From contig JBCFYV010011172.1 in NCBI GenBank assembly GCA_039000515.1, forward strand, positions 71,993,941 through 72,057,940: 64,000 nt of DNA. The letters run 5' to 3'. The DNA is from Timema cristinae. Taxonomy: Eukaryota > Arthropoda > Insecta > Phasmatodea > Timematidae. Shown in pieces: positions 57,499 to 64,000 of this stretch (position 1 is the first letter of the stretch; every line of letters starts with the position of its first letter). Under the pieces are notes generated by a model. It made no database searches and was not told the DNA's origin. It was given only the letters and a program-made list of their open reading frames with translations. Both the position numbers and the translations under genes were made by a program.

Positions 57499-59069
57499 TC
57501 ATAACTGGAACTTACATACACTCCATAATTCAGCAGAGGCTGGAGTTAGTTGTCCTAGGTCCAAGTTTGTTGAAGACTTTGTAGTTTTGTATGTTCTATA
57601 ATGTGTAAGAATTTGGGCTTGAAAATAAACGTGAGAATTTTGATCCAGGAATTTTTCCTTGCAAGTTGGGCATTGAAATTTGTTCAAACATTGTTTGGCA
57701 GCATAACCTGAAAAATAATAAGTGGCGTTATCTTCCAATAGTTGAGTAATAGAAATATCAGTTGTGTTTTCTATATTAGAATTGGCTGCTGATAATGGTG
57801 TTAGATTTTCTTTTAAACTACCATTTTGTAGCTCGCGTGCAGCCTGAGTAGTATTAACATCACCTACTGATGTTTGTGAAGTTGAATTAAAAATTCGAGT
57901 GTTTCTTAGTGGTATTTGTGACTGAGACTTGTATATTGTGTTTTCATTTCCCTTGTCATTATGATTCGTAATGGGAAATATTTTCATTGTATTACTAAAG
58001 TGTTCAACTTCTAAGGCACTATCATCAAGAGCCGCCAATAGCACATTGAGTTCTTTGTAAAAAAAAAACTTTTTTTTTGAGCTTGTACTTTGTTTTGAAT
58101 CGGAAGAGTCATTTAATGATGTGTTGCCATTGTTTTGCATTGTAGTGGAAGAAAACACCAAGTTAAAATCATCATCCATTTCACAATTAGTTGATTGAGG
58201 AGGAATTGTAAATTTTATTGACATTGTGTGTTGCATATTTCTTTGAAATTGTTCTGCAGTAGGATTATTACCATTACCACATCTATATCTTAAGACAGAT
58301 AATAAGTTTTCTAATGGGTCCTGTTGGAGGTGGGATGTAATCATATAGGAAATTCCTTCATTTTTAAGATCATTCCAAAGTAATTAAATGCCTGTAATAG
58401 TAATTTGGAAGCTATTGAAAGTGGGTGGAAGACTCTTTTTATTATCAGCAAAGCTCCATTTTTTTATCCAATCCAAACATGAGGTTAAGTTTTCTTCCAC
58501 TTGGGGATTTGAACCGGAAAGTGCTCTTCGATTTGGGTTAGAATTGTATAGAGACTTGCTGTTTAAATTGTCGAACAAGTCATTCATACGACTTACAAAG
58601 TTAGCAACGCACACAATATTTCTATCTTGATCCTTGGCAGAGCTTGCTAAAGCCATTAGAGATGCATATACAGCATTGCTAGATACTTGAGATGCCAGTC
58701 TGACGCTCATTTTATCAAATGGTCCTGGATGAATATGACAGTCACTCAATTTTGTTGATGCTCTAGAAGTTACACAAGATGCGTTAACTGATGCCATCTT
58801 TTTATAATGCTCCAGGAAACAATATCATCGCCTATTTTAAAATCATTTGTTAACCAGTTATTTCGCACGCATTTAAGTAAATGAGGAACATCGTACAAAC
58901 TGTAAACCTTTCTATTATTGAACCAAATAAATGGTTGCTCTACAGTAACTCCTAAATGCTCAAGAGCTTTCCTATTTGAAGTGCCTTGATCACAGATTGT
59001 AGCTCTAACGTTAAATCCTAGCCCTATTAGTGTCTCGAACATCATGCCAATTAAGAGCATTAAGTCCAA
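57499..59069 (-). pseudogene. P-element/THAP9-type transposase, broken copy
   Basis: Three collinear minus-strand pieces. 59069-58770 carries ATICDQGTSNRKALEHLGVT and YDVPHLLKCVRNNW, diagnostic of P-element transposases; the D of CDQG probably marks the second catalytic aspartate of the RNase H fold. The frame then shifts near 58800 (around AAAAAG) into 58797-58384, with KLSDCHIHPGPFDKMSV. A TAA at 58384-58386 interrupts that frame, which continues unchanged into 58344-57499, where QQDPLENLLSVLRYRCGNG is the conserved D-x-x-E segment and CLNKFQCPTCKEKF (about residue 219 of the last open segment) gives a C-x2-C pair. N-terminal THAP domain and first part of the catalytic domain are missing; the upstream edge abuts a SINE. 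It is therefore inactive. Family assignment is firm; catalytic residue mapping is inference. Confidence 0.9.
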
Positions 59070-59290
59070 ATATTTAACGCGCTACTCTATCGTTGGACTA
59101 GACTGCTGAAGACGTGGAAGATCCGAGGTTCAGCCCCAGTTGGGTGCACTGAGGGTGGATTTTCCTAAATGGTTTTTCACTTTGGCTCCACCCAAATGTG
59201 GGTGAAGTTCCTCTAATTAAGCCTTATTAATCCCTAACCCATTAGTGTAATTAGTTCATAGGGGCGTATAGACCGAACAGTTAGTGAGAC
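59069..59290 (+). repeat. SINE type C, 5'-truncated, abutting the transposase remnant
   Basis: Begins within the head (AACGCGCTACTCTATCGTTG), diverged box B AGGTTCAGCCCCAG, GTGCACTGAGGGTGGATTTT, CCCATTAGTGTAATTAG and a decayed tail ATAGACCGAACAGTTAGTGA. Its left edge coincides with the end of recognisable transposase sequence. Confidence 0.78.
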
Positions 59291-59432
59291 AAAGTATTTT
59301 AAAAAAATTTAAAGAATTTAATAAATGACTATAAATGTATACATTTAATTTATTTTTATTTTAGATGTACCTGGCCTGGTTTATATGATCAACAGGAACA
59401 AAGTCATCTGACTTAAAATAATATGTGTAGCG

Positions 59433-59720
59433 CAGTGTTTTCCAACCTTGAGATTACGACGTGTTTAGGGTGGAGTCGCAATGATTTTGAGGTTTTAGTT
59501 TTATATACTTATTTTTAAGTTATTATAACGATTATAAGTAAGTTCAAAACTAAAATATAAATGTACGCGGTTAAAATAATATCAACTGTAAGTTACTTAT
59601 TTTTATTTTTGCTAGTTATCCAGCTCTGGCAATAAGCTTTTATGTATTGGGTGATTGGCGCTGCTAGCTCAACTTCCGAAACATCGACCAGGCTAATTGA
59701 TTCTCTTTTGCGACCCTTTA
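59433..59720. mobile_element. Possible hAT-type fragment
   Basis: CAGTGTTTTCCAACCTTGAG at 59433 looks like a hAT left end, and TTGCGACCCTTTAG near 59706 could belong to its right side. No matching right terminus or TSD was found. Confidence 0.35.
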
Positions 59721-59775
59721 GTCCCTTTCATGTAAACATTAACTAAGAAATTTCATATAATTAAAACAAGTGTTA

Positions 59776-60001
59776 GTGAGCAAGCGGGTTAAACATTACT
59801 TGTGTTTGGTTTGGTTTGTTTGTAATGGAGAGGTCACTCACTATTCGAATACCAGCCGAATGTACTAGGGGTGATTTTTCTAAATTATTTTCTCATATCC
59901 CTCCACGAAAATAAAGGTACATTTTCTTTTTTAATCCTTTCTACCTCAATTGTGTAATTAAATGTGGATATGCCGGACGGATACTAAGACGAAGTGAAAA
60001 G
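59776..60001 (+). repeat. SINE type D
   Basis: GCAAGCGGGTTAAACATTAC, TTTGGTTTGTTTGTAATGGA, box B-like CTATTCGAATACCAGCC, CCCTCCACGAAAATAAAGGT body and GGACGGATACTAAGACGAAG tail. Confidence 0.6.
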
Positions 60002-60417
60002 ATTAATCTATAAACCAGGATTAGAACGCTTGAAGGTTTTTATATAACTCTGGTTACCATTTTTTATTACTTCCATAGGCTTATATTTTACTAAATATGA
60101 TTACTCAATTATGAAACGCTAACCTTAACAATTGTAACGATCATCTTTTTATTATTTTTGAAGAGTTACAAATGACCAAAATTGTTTATTTATATTGGAT
60201 TTAAAAATCCCTGACTAAAGGTCGAATAAAGATTTTTTTAAAATCGACACCATTATTGTGCTGATGTAAACTTTGCTGTAGATAAGTTTACATGAGGTTT
60301 TCTCTTATATTAAAATCTTGGCAATGCAAACCAATTTTATCGAGCCAAATATTGTCTAATGTTTAGTATTTAAAAGGCTTATGAAATTGTTTTTCCATTG
60401 CGCCCCACGACCCAACC
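60002..60417. other. No gene recognised
   Basis: AT-rich unique sequence between two SINE D copies. Confidence 0.4.
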
Positions 60418-60590
60418 GGCCTATAAGCATTGTATTAACAACACTCAAATGGGAATGAGGAATGTAGAAAGTCCACCCATATTTACGATCAGGTTGATTA
60501 GAAAACAATATAAGAAATAGCACCCCGCCCTACACAGGGGGTTGAACCCTGAGTTTTCCGTCACTGACAAGCCGGACTAGATGAGCCTGA
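60418..60590 (-). repeat. SINE type D, degenerate
   Basis: GAATGTAGAAAGTCCACCCA, CCTACACAGGGGGTTGAACC (reversed box B region) and GTCACTGACAAGCCGGACTA. Confidence 0.5.
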
Positions 60591-60893
60591 TATTTATTAA
60601 ATGTACCTACTGATCCGGGTAATTTTATTTTCAAATTTGACATAAGTCTTAAGATAAGTGCAGTTAAATGAAAGCAAAAATATCAACATATACCACACCA
60701 AATTTACTACCAAAAGCTAAAATTGATGCAAATACTTTTAAATTAGAAACAAAAATATTCCATATTAACTACTTAGTTTAGTTTTTTAACAGAAGAGTTC
60801 ATTAAATATATAATGTTATTTAAATTCTTCCAAATGTATGAAAACAAATCCTAGGTAATTCTAAAATAAATACACATACAATTTATTGCAAAG
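60591..60893. other. No gene recognised
   Basis: AT-rich unique sequence. Confidence 0.4.
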
Positions 60894-60902
60894 ATAGTTA
60901 TT

Positions 60903-61195
60903 ACTACTGGTGACCTGGCGGTCTAGGGGTATGGTGTCAGACCTCTGTTCTGGGGTTCCGGGGTTCAATCCTCGGTCTCGGCACAGATTTATCTGATTGC
61001 CAAACCCTTCCTTCACCTCTGACAAGAAGTGTATTAATCACAACTTGTGAATGTGGGGAATGCCAAGTCTCCACCGTGGTTTGGATTTCACGTTAAACTG
61101 TAGGTCCTCCATTTCATCTCACAATCACCCTACTATTATACATTAGCGTAAGCGCGTATAACCTGAACGGGTAGTAAGACGTGGTGCTAATAATA
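60903..61195 (+). repeat. SINE type A (A2 variant), full length
   Basis: GGTGACCTGGCGGTCTAGGG, box B GGTTCAATCCTCGG, GACAAGAAGTGTATTAATCA insert, common module and a short TAA tail. ATAGTTATT at 60894-60902 and 61196-61204 is a short likely TSD. Confidence 0.9.
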
Positions 61196-61204
61196 ATAGT
61201 TATT

Positions 61205-61814
61205 TCTAGGCACATTCAAGAAGAACCCACACAGTTCAAAACAAATTTTACTTTCATAATTCTAAATAAGAATTCATTTATCAAATATTTAATTTAATTA
61301 AAATCACTAAAAATAAAACAAATCAGAAATTACTAATAGATAATAAAATCAACTGTATGTGTATCATGTTATATAACCCAATGTTAATTCAGTAACACGT
61401 TCATAATTTAAATTTGGAGTATAGGGGACACTAAATAAAATATTGGTTATAAGGTGAGCCTCTGGAGGCTAGGAAGGCTTTTCCAGAAACACTTTAGCAT
61501 TGAATGCCTTCATAAGCTGTGTGTGGTCATACCTGTCGTAGTTGGATATGATAGGATCATTACAAAGTTAGTTGAAACTTGAAGGACTTTTATATGGTGA
61601 TCTGGAGTGGAACCGTTAATAAGCGTTTTTACATTTTGGTATTGTAGCTATGGTATAAAAAAAGGAACACTCTATCAGTGAAACTGTAAAAGATCATGGG
61701 AAATAGAATTTAGAAATATAAATTAATATAACGATTACAATAACCCAGCATGCACTGATATATTATGTTCCCCTCACTTAGGGTCACGCCCAGTAAAGCA
61801 GTAATAATCTCATT
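61205..61814. other. No gene recognised
   Basis: AT-rich left half. 61435-61620 has balanced composition (GAGCCTCTGGAGGCTAGGAA palindrome-like) but no frame or repeat I recognise. Confidence 0.4.
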
Positions 61815-61930
61815 TAATCAGGTGCCAGTGACGGAATCTTTGAATATCAATGAGATCCATGTACACTAGGGATGGCTTTTCCATAACCGTCTTCCTCTTC
61901 TCCCAGAAAGAGCGAATACATTTCCGAAAG
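61815..61930 (+). repeat. SINE type D fragment
   Basis: AATCAGGTGCCAGTGACGGA, then CATGTACACTAGGGATGGC and a CAGAAAGAGCGAATACATTT body remnant. Confidence 0.4.
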
Positions 61931-62744
61931 GCCTTAGGTTTCGCTTCATTACCTCATTAAATTAATCTGTAAATATCTCGTAAGTTTAACGAAAAAAACC
62001 CTATTTTTGTTTAATAAAGATATCAAGCCATTAAATAAATAAATAAATACACACATATATACAGAACATTTTGATACTAATAAAGATCAGAAATTGAAAA
62101 TAATAAATTAATAAAATTTTCGAAAATTATTGATCAGTTTTGGTATCAGATTATTTGTAAATATGATAAATACTATTAAACTAGTCCGGTAAGGTGATCT
62201 TGTGTGGGAGTATTTAACAAATACAGTATTTATTCTATGTTTACTAAACAATAAGAAAATAACTAAAACCTTCTTTCCTATCTTCATCACGAACTGGAAA
62301 ATTAAACATTGATAATTTGTTTCCAGTGTTAGAACGTGTGTTTTCACAGCCTTTTAAAGCACACTTGTCTCTTCCTTTATTAGTCATTTGGTTCTTCAAA
62401 CTAGTATCCATCCTTTACCAGACACAGTACCTACTGAATAGATGGTAGTATTTTTTATCTCTCTAGCAATTATTGGTAATGTTGCTGTTTGGTGTGGTGG
62501 GTCAGTGATCCTGGTTGGGGGGCAAAGGGGGAGGACAGGAGGGCACTACTGAGTGACATTGTAAGCACTTCTTCCTCGCCCTTGCAAGTCTTCTTTTGGG
62601 GCAGGTTTATTATCTTTTACAATGATGATGGGTCATTTACAACGTTGCCAGTTCCTCTAAGAAAACCCACACACTACATCGGAAACTAAGTCTTATAATG
62701 AATGGTTTTGTGGCGCGAAAATGCGAGTCTAAAATTGAAAGTAC
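61931..62744. other. No gene recognised
   Basis: AT-rich to about 62460, including an AAATAAATAAATAAATA run at 62034-62050, then a more balanced stretch. A 66-codon frame (62489-62689) has no domain. Confidence 0.4.
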
Positions 62745-62890
62745 GTTTGTTAGCGCTCCTCTGCGGTGACTCGACAGAACTACAGTTTCCATTGTTCTAA
62801 AATGGACTGAGTTTTGCCCTATCCTTGGTTCCCTCTAGTGATATTCCTTTCTCTATGGTAGTACCAAGTCATATTACCGTGACTCACACC
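62745..62890 (-). repeat. Unclassified dispersed repeat G, copy 2
   Basis: On the minus strand GGTACTACCATAGAGAAAGG and then GTAGTTCTGTCGAGTCACCG, matching the blocks at 54690 and 54803 in order and spacing. Confidence 0.5.
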
Positions 62891-62925
62891 AAACTCTCAA
62901 AATTAATTCGATTACAAACTATCTT

Positions 62926-63825
62926 TTAATGACTTTGAAACTGGAACTCTCTCAACCATTCAAATAAAATATTTAAGTCGATACTAAAATAGTTTGATAT
63001 ACATTGAGGGATAGCACATTTTTTCTTGCTTCGAGCATTGTTTTTAATTAGCTTGTTATCCCTCATACTGGTACTTCGGGGTAACTGGTTTGGCCTAGTC
63101 GAAGTCCAGTTCCCGGGCGACCTTGATTTACATGCGTCGATCTCGCGGGTCCAGTGGATTGGGGTAAGGAAGGGAGATGGGGGAGAAAACATAGGTGGGT
63201 TCTGGGGTGGCCAGGGCGTGAAGCTGGTAACCCTCAGTGCTGAAGGGGGAAAATCGGAGTAGGTGGAGGTCGGATGGTTGGTGAGAGGGGAAGGCGAGGG
63301 GAGGAGTTGGCTAACTCGGGTGCAGGGACTCTTGAAGATGCTGGAGCGGAGTGTTGACGTTCGGGGGTCTGGTGGTTGCAGTCGGGATCGTATAAGATGG
63401 GTCCACGGGTGGAGTATTGTTTCGTTGTCGTCTTCTTTAGGGTATTCTGTCGGTGGGCCTTGCCGGCGCGGCGGGTGTATCCCATCCCGTGAGTTGACTG
63501 TCGGAAGGGTCGATGAAGGTTGGAGGGTGATACGGCAGAGTCCCGGCAACACGAAGTCGTGGTGGGAGGTGAGGATCTGTCCCGGCAACACGGAGTCGCG
63601 GTGGGAGGCAAAGGAAACTGTCCCGGCAACACGGAGTCGCGGTGGGAGGCAGGGGAACAGTCCCGGCAACACTGAGTCGCGGTGGGAGGTCGGGGATAGC
63701 TGTGGAAGGATAGGGAGTGATGAAATGCTCTTTCCAACAGACAGACACAGACAAAAGGCATGCTCCGATGCTTCCAGAAGGGGAGCACGAGAGCAAGTTC
63801 CAACACGTACCGACCAATTGGTCAC
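62926..63825 (-). other. 299-codon open frame in a GC-rich block, coding status doubtful
   Basis: The longest open frame of the window. The product would be rich in Pro, Ser and Arg, with repeated SHRDSVLPG-type segments that come from the 40-bp tandem repeat at 63539-63700. Other minus frames (63234-63806, 63437-63886) and a plus frame (63263-63925) are also open over the same DNA, which indicates low stop-codon frequency from GC content rather than selection. No known domain is seen. It could be part of a GC-rich exon or transposon whose rest lies beyond the window. Confidence 0.2.
63539..63700. repeat. Tandem repeat, four ~40-bp units
   Basis: Units begin GTCCCGGCAACACGAAGTCG, GTCCCGGCAACACGGAGTCG (twice) and GTCCCGGCAACACTGAGTCG, each followed by (C/T)GGTGGGAGG and a variable 9-11 bp. 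Unit lengths of about 39, 41 and 40 bp sum to 120, so the reading frame is regained every three units. Confidence 0.92.
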
Positions 63826-64000
63826 ACCGTGTGGTTCGCAAAAATTTAAAAAACGGGTTGTCGCGTTTCGCGAAGTTCTGAAACAAAGAAACAGAGATTA
63901 CATAATATTAGTAATATTGGGGTAAAAAAGGGGGGTAAGAAATTGAGAAACCGACTAAGGGTATTTTAGAGTTACGTGCGGAGACACTACTCTATGGGGG

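Noticed and set aside
57499..58344. Intact 281-codon gene
   Set aside because: It is only the C-terminal third of a P-element-type transposase; the same frame upstream is cut by a TAA and the part before that is frameshifted.

Overview
The window looks like about 64 kb of AT-rich, intron- or intergenic-type DNA from an invertebrate animal genome. The reasons are: no long open reading frames, no prokaryotic gene packing, many tRNA-headed SINEs with (TAA)n tails, several types of cut-and-paste DNA transposons with intact target-site duplications, and a long minisatellite. I cannot name the species from sequence alone. I see no intact protein-coding gene, no rRNA, no true tRNA gene and no CRISPR array. 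The only recognisable protein remnant is a broken P-element/THAP9-type transposase on the minus strand at about 57.5-59.07 kb.

The window is dominated by one SINE superfamily. Four head/body types, called A, B, C and D here, end in nearly the same 3' module (ATAACCCGAACGGGTAGTAA, then GACGCGGTGCTAA and TAA repeats). Type A (14 copies) has box A TGGTCTAGGGG and box B GGTTCAATCCT, and many copies have clean target-site duplications (TSDs) of 11-13 bp. Type B (6 copies) and type C (8 copies) share a body but differ in the tRNA head. Type D is the most decayed and has no visible TSDs. B is inserted in D (about 3.0 and 39.3 kb), A in B (6.45 kb), and A in a foldback MITE (11.1 and 50.8 kb). This gives a relative order of D oldest and A youngest.

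DNA transposons: four elements with PIF/Harbinger-like ends and 3-bp TTA/TAA duplications (827-2231, 12604-13533, 20213-21965, 37374-37846); three hAT-type elements with perfect 8-bp duplications (11676-12192, 20602-21354, 32520-32835) and several weaker ones; and seven copies of a foldback MITE bounded by TTAA-like ends (4.9, 11.0, 15.7, 27.6, 28.0, 50.6, 55.6 kb).

Other structure: a roughly 1.8 kb minisatellite (16322-18119, 38-41 bp units) with a higher-order repeat in its right part; a GC-rich block at 36.1-36.36 kb with CRE, ETS-like, NRF1-like and CCAAT-like motifs that could be a promoter or enhancer; a repeat-poor stretch at 44.95-45.36 kb that could be a conserved non-coding element; and a GC-rich right edge (63.05-63.9 kb) with a 40-bp tandem repeat and overlapping open frames of doubtful coding value. 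The parts interact mainly as layers of insertion. I see no evidence of a functioning multi-gene system.
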